Of a DNA stretch of 64,000 nucleotides, positions 14,059 through 22,777 are shown one piece after another (the stretch's first letter is position 1; every line of letters starts with the position of its first letter). The stretch covers positions 434,001-498,000 of the forward strand of contig DLHJ01000003.1 of assembly GCA_002483145.1 (NCBI GenBank), written 5' to 3'. The translations under genes were made by a program, and so were the position numbers. The notes beneath the pieces were generated by a model. The model searched no databases. It saw only the letters and a program-made list of their open reading frames with translations, and was not told where the DNA came from. Source of the DNA: Cellvibrio sp. UBA7671. Its GTDB lineage: Bacteria; Pseudomonadota; Gammaproteobacteria; Pseudomonadales; Cellvibrionaceae.

Positions 14059-15321
14059 ATGCTAAATAGATACATAGGAAATAAAAAGTCCATTCTTGAG
14101 CCCATCATCAGTCAGGTCAAAGAAAAGCTCCCAAATGGTGGCAGAGTATGCGATGCATTTTCTGGCTCATTGGCAGTAAGTTTTGAACTGAAAAAGGAAG
14201 GGTATGAAGTTTCAACAAATGATATAAATTTATTTTCTCATTTTTATGGAAAGCATTTAATTGAGCAATGCAGCTTGCCAGAAATAGAGCTTGCATCATT
14301 TAATATAGACAATGTTGATAAGCATATAAATCAAGCTCAACTGATTTTGGATAGAGGGATTTCTGGCGCAGAGGATTACAGTTTTCTAAGAAACAAAAAA
14401 AACTCACACCGCTTTCAGAAACTGCTTACTGTGTATTTGTATTTAAATAATTTAATGGATGGCAAACCAAAAGGAAATAGTTATTTTTTTGATACCTATA
14501 CTGAAGAAGGTAAAAATTCTCACTTTGAGAGTCAGAGAGGGACAATAGGACGCCGTAAATTTTTCACTCCATCCAATGGACGTAGGCTCGATTTGGTAAT
14601 GAATCAGATACGAAAATGGAATAAAGACGGCGTGCTTGAAGATGGTTACTTTAAGTATACATTGGTTTGCAGTGTTATTGATGCTTTAGAAAAAGTCAGC
14701 AACACTCAAGGTACGTATCATGATTTTCCAAGAGATAAATATGACTCGCGGGCTCATATTCCGTTGATGCTATACCCTCCAAATTTTGATGGAATAATTT
14801 CAAAAAAGAAAAAGCATATAATTGGACGCTGCGAAGACTCGATAGAATTTGTATCAAAAATTCCAAGCCAAGATCTACTATACTTAGATCCGCCATACAA
14901 CTTCAGGCAATATACAAGTTATTATTTTTTACCGAATGTTTTATGTGAATACATTGATATGGATGATTTGAAGATCTATTTCGATAATGTGCAGTTTGTA
15001 AGAGGTCAAAACATGACAAACGATTTTAATTCATCTTTTTCTAAAAAAAATGAATTTATTAAATCGTTATATAATTTGGTAAAAAACTGTGACACAAAAA
15101 ACGTATTAATGAGCTATTTTGATGGGCGAAATCATTGGAATAACACTGCGGATGGTACGGATGTTGAGGGAAAAGAAGTGCTACTAAAGTTTTTCAATAG
15201 TGAATTATTTATAGCTGGCACATGCGATCTCATTCCATTTGATAGACTTAATTATCAGAGTTACGGCGGCCACAAGGCTAAGTTTATAAAAGAGTTTTTG
15301 TTCTCAGGAGTAAAAAAATGA
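14059..15321 (+). CDS. DNA adenine methyltransferase 2 of the LlaJI-like RM system
   Basis: The 420-residue protein has motif X NRYIGNKKSILEPI (3-16), motif I CDAFSGSLAVSFEL (about 31-44) and motif IV LLYLDPPYNFRQYTSYY (about 273-289), again the alpha-class order with a long central region. It begins 10 bases after the first methyltransferase and overlaps the McrB-like gene by ATGA. It is only distantly similar to its neighbour. Paired adenine methyltransferases differ from LlaJI itself, where both are cytosine-C5 enzymes. Confidence 0.87.
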   Translation: MLNRYIGNKKSILEPIISQVKEKLPNGGRVCDAFSGSLAVSFELKKEGYEVSTNDINLFSHFYGKHLIEQCSLPEIELASFNIDNVDKHINQAQLILDRGISGAEDYSFLRNKKNSHRFQKLLTVYLYLNNLMDGKPKGNSYFFDTYTEEGKNSHFESQRGTIGRRKFFTPSNGRRLDLVMNQIRKWNKDGVLEDGYFKYTLVCSVIDALEKVSNTQGTYHDFPRDKYDSRAHIPLMLYPPNFDGIISKKKKHIIGRCEDSIEFVSKIPSQDLLYLDPPYNFRQYTSYYFLPNVLCEYIDMDDLKIYFDNVQFVRGQNMTNDFNSSFSKKNEFIKSLYNLVKNCDTKNVLMSYFDGRNHWNNTADGTDVEGKEVLLKFFNSELFIAGTCDLIPFDRLNYQSYGGHKAKFIKEFLFSGVKK

Positions 15322-17138
15322 TGTTTTGGAATACATTGTTAAGCGGCAAGGCTCTCGCGGACTGGATTATGGCGTTAGTAGCAGACCCTGTTGCTAATCC
15401 AAATGCAAGATTCGATAAAGGACAAAAATTAGATCCGTTTCAAACATCCATGAGAGATGCAAAGGGTATTTCCGCTTGGCTTTCAGATGTAGAACAAGGA
15501 AGGTTAATAAATAGAGGGGGTAATGGAAATCAAGCCTATACCGATTTAAAAGGAGCTTTTCTTATTGAGGAGCATCAAGGTGCTCATGTATTGAGTATAT
15601 TAGGTCGAAATGTGCTGAATAAATGGAGGCAGGCAGGCATCGACAATTCCAATGAGAACGATGATTTTTCGCGAATGTTGCTGCTTGTTTTGGAGGCCAG
15701 AACACTATCTATACAGGCATATCTAGATATGCTCACGTTTTGGTCGGAAATACGGGAGTCAGGCTCACCAATATCATTCATATTAAATCCAGAATCATTA
15801 TATTTAATGGGGCTGCTCTGTAACGAGCTAACCGGATTTAAGCCGTGGGACGTAATCAAAAGAAACTCGTTGCAATTCCAAGCCAATGGAACAATCGATC
15901 AGCTGAGGGATGCATATAGAACTAATAACAATATTCTCTCCAGATTAGATAAAATTGAAGTGTGGTTACAAAACTCAGCTTCACGAGCATCAGGTAGGCA
16001 AAAATTTTGTTTGGCTATGGAATGCGCTTTTGCTCCAATTGGAGAGGCAACCGCTCTAATTGAATCGCAAAATGTCACTGATCTTGTAGGAGTCTGTACC
16101 GGTGATCGACTAAAGCTCTTTTTTGATGAGTATGATTTGTTTAATATTAGACAAAATTATGCCATTAAAGGCGAGAATAGAATATTTTACGGTGCTCCTG
16201 GCACAGGAAAAAGCACGCAAGCCAAGAAAATAATTAGAGGTTCAGTATTCGAGGTCGTAACATTTCATCCCGCTACTGACTATTCCAGCTTTGTTGGATA
16301 TTACAAACCAATATCCATAGAAAACAATGCCGGCGAGCAAGTAGTTCAATACACTTATCAAGCACAACACTTTCTCCGCATTTATGTAAAAGCATGGAAG
16401 GATCTGGCAAATAAGCATTATTTGTTAATAGAAGAAATTAACCGTGGAAACTGCGCAAAGATATTTGGTGACATATTTCAATTGTTAGATCGTGATGATC
16501 AAGGGTTTTCTGATTATGTAATAAATGCAGATTCAGATGTTTCTGAATATCTTCGAAAAAACTTAAATAATGCGGAATACAAAAGCTCAATTAGAGAACT
16601 AGTCTTACACAAAAATAACGTTTCGTTACACGAAGATGAATTGTTTTCCGTTCTAGCTTTACCAAATAATTTATCAATAATTGCCACAATGAATACCTCT
16701 GACCAATCATTATTTCCTATGGATAGTGCCTTTAAGCGTCGCTGGAATTGGTCATACACACCAATTATTACTCCGATGGGGACAGTAACAATTCAGGTAA
16801 ATAATGAACGATATGATTGGTTTGATTTTGTTCAGAAGGCAAATAAAAAGATATCGTTAGTTACAGAAAGTGAGGACAAAAAAATTGGAAATTATTTTGT
16901 TAAGCCGCTAGATCAGAGGATTGATGTGGATACTCTGGTGAATAAAGTCATGTTTTATCTATGGAATGATATTTTTAAGGAAGAGTATGGATATGATATA
17001 GAAAACAATATATTCGTAATAAGTGAAAATGATGAATTGAAGCCAATTTTATACTCAGACCTATACCAAGAAGCCGGTATAAATGAAATTACCCTTCAAA
17101 AGCTACTAGAAGCAAATAAAATAGCCAAGATTAATTGA
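15318..17138 (+). CDS. McrB-like AAA+ GTPase/ATPase restriction subunit
   Basis: The 606-residue protein has an N-terminal region of about 280 residues, probably target binding, followed by an AAA+ domain: Walker A FYGAPGTGKST (about 290-300), Walker B LIEEINRGNCAKIFGD (about 374-389), and the McrB-type MNTSDQSLFPMDSAFKRRWNW, which carries the MNxxD nucleotide-specificity signature and arginine finger. McrB proteins form hexameric GTP-driven motors that recruit McrC. The start overlaps the upstream methyltransferase stop. The N-terminal domain differs from the DUF3578 fold of E. coli McrB. Confidence 0.9.
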   Translation: MMFWNTLLSGKALADWIMALVADPVANPNARFDKGQKLDPFQTSMRDAKGISAWLSDVEQGRLINRGGNGNQAYTDLKGAFLIEEHQGAHVLSILGRNVLNKWRQAGIDNSNENDDFSRMLLLVLEARTLSIQAYLDMLTFWSEIRESGSPISFILNPESLYLMGLLCNELTGFKPWDVIKRNSLQFQANGTIDQLRDAYRTNNNILSRLDKIEVWLQNSASRASGRQKFCLAMECAFAPIGEATALIESQNVTDLVGVCTGDRLKLFFDEYDLFNIRQNYAIKGENRIFYGAPGTGKSTQAKKIIRGSVFEVVTFHPATDYSSFVGYYKPISIENNAGEQVVQYTYQAQHFLRIYVKAWKDLANKHYLLIEEINRGNCAKIFGDIFQLLDRDDQGFSDYVINADSDVSEYLRKNLNNAEYKSSIRELVLHKNNVSLHEDELFSVLALPNNLSIIATMNTSDQSLFPMDSAFKRRWNWSYTPIITPMGTVTIQVNNERYDWFDFVQKANKKISLVTESEDKKIGNYFVKPLDQRIDVDTLVNKVMFYLWNDIFKEEYGYDIENNIFVISENDELKPILYSDLYQEAGINEITLQKLLEANKIAKIN

Positions 17139-17139
17139 T

Positions 17140-18810
17140 ATGAAAGTATATTTTGAAGGTGAAAAGTATAGTAAGGCATGCATTGACAATCGAGTAATTG
17201 ATTATTTCAATGAGCTGAATGTAACTGGTGAATATATCACCGAGTATGTGGGCTATTACTCAGATCACATACATGCTCCTGTATTTTTTTTGCCTAAAAT
17301 AGGTACTCAGTTAGTTAACAATGACAAAGACATCTATGAATATTTAGCCAAGACAGGATTGCATGTAGGGAAGACGCACATTAAAGGTATACAAATTCCG
17401 TTTTTATCCAAAATTGCGTATTTATTATATCTGTCGCTCATTAAATTTATTAAAAGAAAACCCGAAACACAATTATCTATGGAGGGGCGAATATTTGATA
17501 TTAAGCTCAAAAGGTCATCCATGGGAACAACTGAGCTAGAAACCGTAATAGCGCTCGAATCTTTCTATAAGCAACATGAAGATATGCTTGCCTTTAGCTT
17601 TCGAGAGGCCAATGAAAAAAAATGTGCCAACGTGGATTGGGGGAAAACGATTCGCTGTACCAGCCCCTATATATCTAACCAAACTGTGATTTACGCATAT
17701 CCAATTAATCAGGAAGAGGATGCCGACTATTCCAATAAAATTCTTATTGTATATTTTTCTCTACTTAGTTATCTATCAAAACAATATGGAAAGAAATTTA
17801 CAATTGATCATAGGTTAGAGCTAATTTCTCATAAAAATTTCAATTCATTTTCAAATAGATGCAGAAAATTATTGAAGAAAACTAAAGGTCAGAATTTTGA
17901 TGATAGATTCATAAGGCTCTCTAAGCTGCTAACTGCATATTTTGACATTCAATCATTCGAAAGGAAAAAATCCTTTAGCGAGGATAAGCTTTTAATAAAA
18001 GGATATAACTTTATATTTGAAGACATGATTGATTTATTGCTCTCCGACCAAGCAGTTATTAGTGACTTGAAAAACCAAAGAGACGGAAAAATAGTAGATC
18101 ACATTTATCAATACAATAGCTTATTTGATGGTGACGATATTTACTACATAGGAGACTCTAAATACTACAAAGATAGCACTAGTTTTTCTAAACATTCAAA
18201 ATACAAGCAATTTACATATGCTAAAAATGTAATTCAATTCAATGTAGATCCTTTCGGTGAACAAGAGCAACTGACCTATCGAGATGAACTTACAGAAGGT
18301 TATAATTTATCACCTAACTTTTTCATTAATGGCTACCTCTTGGATTCAACGTTGACCAATCCTCAACCTGGTTTTATGGTCGATCATCAGGGGTTAAAAA
18401 ACCCCACCTTTCTGTGTCAGTTTAAAAACCGAATATTTGATAGAGATAGCTTATATCTTTGTTATTTTAAGCTTAATTTTTTATTTATTCTTCAAAGCTA
18501 CGTTATTGAGAATAAGATAACAATCATAAAATTTAGAGAGCAAACATATAAAGTCATAAGGGAGCATTTTATAAATCTTTATAATGAGCGTTACAAGTTT
18601 TTCCGCTTGCAGCCACATGTCGAACTGGATGCATTCACGGAGGCTTTTTTCCGTAAGTTGCACGGTAAAACTTATAGAAGTTATAAAGACATTCAAGAAG
18701 GCACGATTACATTGGGGTTAGATTGGAATGAGGCTTTTACAATAGAAAATGCTGAGCTATTAAACTTTTTGAGCATGCATGCAAATATTCTTGAATTTCG
18801 ATTGCGATAA
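17140..18810 (+). CDS. McrC/LlaJI R2-like restriction endonuclease subunit
   Basis: The 556-residue protein begins one base after the McrB-like stop. In the second half, HIYQYNSLFDGDDIYYIGDSKYYK (seen as IYYIGDSKYYK near residue 345) has the acidic strand plus D-x-K of a PD-(D/E)XK nuclease, and 'YKQFTYAKNVIQFN' follows as expected for the QxxxY helix. Family context is the LlaJI restriction endonuclease group. With the McrB-like protein it should cut DNA lacking the modification made by the two methyltransferases. Last gene of the operon; no obvious terminator after it. Confidence 0.85.
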   Translation: MKVYFEGEKYSKACIDNRVIDYFNELNVTGEYITEYVGYYSDHIHAPVFFLPKIGTQLVNNDKDIYEYLAKTGLHVGKTHIKGIQIPFLSKIAYLLYLSLIKFIKRKPETQLSMEGRIFDIKLKRSSMGTTELETVIALESFYKQHEDMLAFSFREANEKKCANVDWGKTIRCTSPYISNQTVIYAYPINQEEDADYSNKILIVYFSLLSYLSKQYGKKFTIDHRLELISHKNFNSFSNRCRKLLKKTKGQNFDDRFIRLSKLLTAYFDIQSFERKKSFSEDKLLIKGYNFIFEDMIDLLLSDQAVISDLKNQRDGKIVDHIYQYNSLFDGDDIYYIGDSKYYKDSTSFSKHSKYKQFTYAKNVIQFNVDPFGEQEQLTYRDELTEGYNLSPNFFINGYLLDSTLTNPQPGFMVDHQGLKNPTFLCQFKNRIFDRDSLYLCYFKLNFLFILQSYVIENKITIIKFREQTYKVIREHFINLYNERYKFFRLQPHVELDAFTEAFFRKLHGKTYRSYKDIQEGTITLGLDWNEAFTIENAELLNFLSMHANILEFRLR

Positions 18811-18927
18811 ATTTTTTCACAAAATCTATCTCCTCTGAAGTGACAATACCATCCTGTCTTAAAAAAATTTTTATTTCATCGCCTCCTTCAGCTCTTGGCC
18901 GAAAAGCGAAGTGGCGAAAATTCAGCG

Positions 18928-20187
18928 TTAGGTGCATGCAGCCAATGGAAGGTCGCACCAGCTCCCTGTAAACATTGGCGAACGCTTCGCTTGTTTCATG
19001 CTCCACTTTTTTTTCGTTCCTTCGGCCGCACAGAACAGCGTACCCCGTCCAAAACTTGAGTTAACCTGGTCAATCAGTGACATTAATTTATCCGATCTCA
19101 CCGATTGTACTGGTGTAAATAAATCAACTTGAATATTGCTCTTATCGGTAATGTCGATCAGTCCAACACCGGCTTTTTGGAATTGATAGCCTTTTCTGAA
19201 TAGCTGCGAAATCGCAAATGTAGCATAGGCAATTAAAACGCGAGTATCGTCTGTTGGATAAGGCAGTTTAATGGTTGCACTTTTAGAATAATGATTTTCA
19301 CCAAATGGCGATGTTTGCAAAAACACCAACATATTAGTAGCCAAACAATTCTGCTTCCTCAGCTTCTCACCAGCGCGGCTTGCATAGAGTGCGACTGCTT
19401 GTTTGATCGGCTCTAACTCCGACTGTTTTTCACCGAAAGATCGTGTGCAGTAAATTTGTTTTTTGGGTGATGGTTGCTCTTCTAGTTCCAGGCAGCTTAC
19501 TCCATTTAATTCTTCAACTGTACGCTCCAGTGTTACATTGAACTGTGTTCGCAAGTGCTTTGTATTGGCGTTCGCCAAATCCCATGCGGTGTGAATCCCC
19601 ATATCTGCTAGCCGTTTTGAGGTTCGTGATCCAACGCCCCACACGTCTTTGGTCGCCGCCTTTTGCAATAACCATTCGCGCTGATCTTCACGTTCCAGCA
19701 CGCACACATGATTAAGTTTTGGAATTTTCTTGGCTGCTTTATTGGCGAGCTTGGCGAGTGTTTTCGTTTGAGCAATGCCGACGCCCACAGGAATTCTCAC
19801 CTGTTTCCAAATAGCCTTTTTTATTTGTTGGCCGTATTCCTGGTAATTACCAAATAACACATCAATTGGCCGCACGAAGGATTCATCGCAGCTGTAGACT
19901 TCTACATCGCTCGCAAATTGTCGGATGGTATCCACTACACGCGCGGATATATCTCCATAGAGCGCGTAGTTTGATGAGAACACGTGAACACCATGCTTTT
20001 TAAGTAACGGTTCTAATTTGAAGTAGGGTTCGAGATCTGGAATCCCAAGTGCCTTGGCTTCCTTGGAGCGAGCCACAATGCAGCCGTCGTTATTTGAAAG
20101 CACAACCACAGGCTTGCCTCGCAAATCCGGGCGAAAGATTTGCTCACAGCTACAATAAAAAGAATTGCAGTCTATTAAACCGAACAC
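18928..20187 (-). CDS. umuC: UmuC-like error-prone DNA polymerase V subunit
   Basis: The 419-residue Y-family polymerase begins MFGLIDCNSFYCSCE, with catalytic Asp6 in the DCNSFY motif, SNNDGCIVARS, and VYSCDESF holding the second pair of catalytic acids (Asp101/Glu102). The helix-hairpin-helix part, DVWGVGSRTSKRLADMGI, and a little-finger domain follow, so length is normal. It replicates past lesions together with UmuD'. The start overlaps umuD by 13 bases on the same strand, so the pair is one operon under the LexA box at 20612. Confidence 0.95.
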   Translation of the reverse strand: MFGLIDCNSFYCSCEQIFRPDLRGKPVVVLSNNDGCIVARSKEAKALGIPDLEPYFKLEPLLKKHGVHVFSSNYALYGDISARVVDTIRQFASDVEVYSCDESFVRPIDVLFGNYQEYGQQIKKAIWKQVRIPVGVGIAQTKTLAKLANKAAKKIPKLNHVCVLEREDQREWLLQKAATKDVWGVGSRTSKRLADMGIHTAWDLANANTKHLRTQFNVTLERTVEELNGVSCLELEEQPSPKKQIYCTRSFGEKQSELEPIKQAVALYASRAGEKLRKQNCLATNMLVFLQTSPFGENHYSKSATIKLPYPTDDTRVLIAYATFAISQLFRKGYQFQKAGVGLIDITDKSNIQVDLFTPVQSVRSDKLMSLIDQVNSSFGRGTLFCAAEGTKKKWSMKQAKRSPMFTGSWCDLPLAACT

Positions 20188-20600
20188 CGGTGATACCTCA
20201 ATGAATGTGTGACCACACCTTCGATGACCAGGTCCATATCTTCCAGGATCGATATAGGTGGAAACTGCGGATTCCCAGACAAAAGCTGACGCCGCCGTAA
20301 ATCCAACACCTTACAAACTAGGCTTCCATCAACGACCGCGATCACCACATCTCCATTGATTGCCTCCAAAGCACGATCTACGATCAACAGGTCGCCATCA
20401 TGGATGCCGTGCTGCTCCATAGAGTCGCCCTGGGCGCGCACGTAGTATGTGGCCGATGGGTGTTTCACCACATGCTCATTAAGGTCGAGCCTACGCTCCA
20501 AATGATCGTCTGCAGGGCTTGGAAAGCCTGCGCGCACCCGGTGGAGGTAGAGTGGTATCGGGAGTGGCGTGGGCGGGTCAATCGGAAATACTTTGTTCAT
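20175..20600 (-). CDS. umuD: UmuD-like self-cleaving SOS protein
   Basis: The 141-residue S24-family peptidase has the Ala-Gly cleavage site in VRAGFPSPADD (about residues 23-33), the catalytic Ser in GDSMEQHGI (about 58-66) and the catalytic Lys in SLVCKVL (about 96). RecA filament-stimulated cleavage yields UmuD', which joins UmuC to form Pol V. The strong LexA box 12-37 bases upstream of its start gives direct SOS control. Such mobile umuDC copies are common in ICEs (rumAB-like) and raise mutation rate during transfer. Confidence 0.95.
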   Translation of the reverse strand: MNKVFPIDPPTPLPIPLYLHRVRAGFPSPADDHLERRLDLNEHVVKHPSATYYVRAQGDSMEQHGIHDGDLLIVDRALEAINGDVVIAVVDGSLVCKVLDLRRRQLLSGNPQFPPISILEDMDLVIEGVVTHSLRYHRCSV

Positions 20601-20611
20601 GGCTAGCGCTG

Positions 20612-20637
20612 CTATACTGTTGTTATATACAGTATAG
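20612..20637. promoter_or_regulatory. Strong LexA (SOS) box between umuDC and the SRAP gene
   Basis: CTATACTG (20612-20619) and CAGTATAG (20630-20637) are perfect inverted repeats enclosing the CTG-N10-CAG consensus. It lies just before umuD on the minus strand and 54 bases before the SRAP gene on the plus strand, so one box may control both. Confidence 0.92.
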
Positions 20638-20690
20638 CGTCAGGCTGGCTAGGAGAGTCAACAGAATGCTTAGAACTCTTTGGAGCAACC

Positions 20691-21335
20691 ATGTGTAGTC
20701 GTATCTTTGTCACTCCTGGAAATCCCCTCAAATTACTTTTGGCGCAGTTTGGGATGGATGGAGTGGGCTTACCTGAGATAAATAACTTGGCACCTACAGA
20801 AGCTGCCCCGGTGGTTTATCGGGATGGCAGTAGTTTCAATATTTCGCCGATGCGCTGGTGGCTGCATCCATCATGGTCACCAGAGCCGCCCAATCAGAAA
20901 TTCGCCATGTTTAATGCCAGGATCGAGACAGTTCTCACCAGCCGCGCATTTCAGGGGCCGGTGCGGCACAAGCGCGCAATAATCCCGGTGTCTGGCTTTG
21001 TGGAATTCAAAATGCAGGGCAAACAAAAGCAGCCGTTCTATGTACAGGCTGCCTCCGGAGAGACGCTGGCAGTTGCCGCGATGTGGGAGTGCTGGCAGAA
21101 CCAGGTGTGGAGTACCGCAATGATTACCCAGGCGGCAAGTGAATCATTTGCAGAGGTTCATGATCGGATGCCTCTGTCATTAAATGCAGAGCAGGTCACT
21201 CGATGGATGAATCCAGATGAGGAGGTTAAAAAACTCCTGCAGGACTTGCGCGGACAATCAGCGGAGCTTCACTGGAGCCCGGTTGATCCGCGCGTGAATA
21301 ATGCTCGAAACAAGGAAAGTGTTCTCTTTCTTTGA
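20691..21335 (+). CDS. yedK: SRAP (YedK/HMCES) abasic-site crosslinking protein
   Basis: The 214-residue protein starts MCSRIF, placing the catalytic Cys at position 2 as required for thiazolidine linkage to abasic sites in single-stranded DNA. Other family signatures are present: NLAPTEAAPVV, MRWWLHPSW, FNARIETV, IIPVSGFVEF with the active-site Glu, and HDRMPL with the His. The protein shields abasic single-stranded DNA from error-prone repair. It sits divergent to umuDC around a shared SOS box. During conjugation, when long single strands are exposed, such protection would be useful; that link is inference. Confidence 0.94.
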   Translation: MCSRIFVTPGNPLKLLLAQFGMDGVGLPEINNLAPTEAAPVVYRDGSSFNISPMRWWLHPSWSPEPPNQKFAMFNARIETVLTSRAFQGPVRHKRAIIPVSGFVEFKMQGKQKQPFYVQAASGETLAVAAMWECWQNQVWSTAMITQAASESFAEVHDRMPLSLNAEQVTRWMNPDEEVKKLLQDLRGQSAELHWSPVDPRVNNARNKESVLFL

Positions 21336-21711
21336 GCTGAGATTGTGGTTGAGCGGCGCTTGTGGCAATCAATCGCAAATTGCTCAACTATTTTTTCAAA
21401 ACTCAGCATTACACCGCTCAAATGGTTTGATGTGGAGCTGTTACTGGTCCATGCGTGAAAAATAAATATTAATTTTTAAAATTAGATAAGAACTAGCGGC
21501 TACGTGAATTCCATCGGTTTCATCTATGACGAATCAGAAAGTACTCGAATAGGAACGCGAAACAGTCTAACTTTTTCTAATAATATTTAGTTGCTCAACA
21601 GTTTTTTGAGGTTTCACACAGCCTCGGCCAAGAGCTGAAGTTAGGAGCCGCCATGACAATTGGCAGGCCAGGTAATTTGCTCAGAATTTTTAACGCAGTC
21701 CTTGTAATGCG
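21336..21711. other. Gene-free spacer with an imperfect direct repeat
   Basis: About 375 bases between convergent genes. TTGCTCAACTATTTTTT (21380-21396) recurs with two changes at 21591-21607, 211 bases apart. A short in-frame fragment, MTIGRPGNLLRIF, is readable from 21652 but ends quickly and may be a relic. No hairpin terminator seen. Confidence 0.4.
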
Positions 21712-22536
21712 CTACCGTGAATAAACTCTAGACATATACCTAATGAAGCAGGTAATACGCTCCAACCAATAAAGAGCTTCTTCATCAGTAATGTCGGATT
21801 TCTTCGGATTTCCGTGCCTTATATCAGGATACAGGTCGTGCACTCTATCCCATATAGACAGACCATCTTTCACTATCACATCCATCCCCCAGTTTTTTTC
21901 CGTGCGCAGTTTTTGGGTGGCGCTCTTAATGTCTTTTTCACCAGAGAGGTTTTTGAGCATTGACTCCATTGCAGACATACAATCTCGAACAGCATCTTTC
22001 CTGTCTCTGTCGTTCTCAGTATTTAGCAGGTGTTCCTTTGCTTGTTTAAGATGATCAAGAGCTTGCTCACAGATTCCCTTAACGTATTTCTCGGCGTCTT
22101 CTACCTCCTCAACTCTAGAATCAACATTATCCCTCAGAACCCAGGAAGAGCTTTTTGACCAATTATCAAACTCTAGAATATAACCAATCTCAAGATCCTC
22201 TAAGAATTCATTTAAATCATCGACAGAGAATAAAAGGCTATTTTTGGAGCATGCATCGGCGAGAAAATCCATAATTTTTGGAAAATCCTTTTTACATAAG
22301 CTACCAACATAAGAAGGGAGGTCTTCTAACAGAAAACTCCATCCCCAGTTTGTTGTTGGTTCTGTTGGGATTCTACTCGCAATATCATTAATTACAGCTT
22401 TCAGTTCTCGCTCGTCTTCGCATTGACGAATGAGAAATCCTTGTAAAGCCGAACTAAACCCATTCGGAAGATCTGAAACATAAAATTCATTGCTTTCATA
22501 ACCTTTGTAACTCTTGTGCTCTGCTTTGAACCCCAT
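21712..22536 (-). CDS. Abi-like protein with probable C-terminal HEPN-type domain
   Basis: The 274-residue protein has an N-terminal part with FLIRQCEDERELKAVINDIASRIPTEPT, a middle segment DLNEFLEDLEIGYILEFDNW, and a C-terminal helical domain from about residue 150 with RDCMSAMESMLKNLSG and DLYPDIRHGNP. The R-H pair in DIRHG resembles the catalytic R-x-H region of HEPN RNases seen in abortive-infection proteins. No partner antitoxin is adjacent. GGGAG precedes the ATG. Family assignment is by pattern only; an Abi-type defence role is plausible given neighbours. Confidence 0.6.
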   Translation of the reverse strand: MGFKAEHKSYKGYESNEFYVSDLPNGFSSALQGFLIRQCEDERELKAVINDIASRIPTEPTTNWGWSFLLEDLPSYVGSLCKKDFPKIMDFLADACSKNSLLFSVDDLNEFLEDLEIGYILEFDNWSKSSSWVLRDNVDSRVEEVEDAEKYVKGICEQALDHLKQAKEHLLNTENDRDRKDAVRDCMSAMESMLKNLSGEKDIKSATQKLRTEKNWGMDVIVKDGLSIWDRVHDLYPDIRHGNPKKSDITDEEALYWLERITCFIRYMSRVYSR

Positions 22537-22777
22537 GCAGAAACTCCCTATATAGCAAACAGTTTTTTAAATTAAATGGCTAAGGCCTTGTATATATGGA
22601 TAGGTCAGCCCAGCTCATTAGGGATGACTGAATTAAGCAATATCTTAGCAACCAATACAGTTAACGTTGGAAATAAAGCGCTTAAACAATTCGGGGATAT
22701 GCAGCCGCTTCTTTTTTACATCTGCCTCAAAAATGGAATTTGTTAATAAAAAATAACGACCTGAGCCAGTTGTTAGT

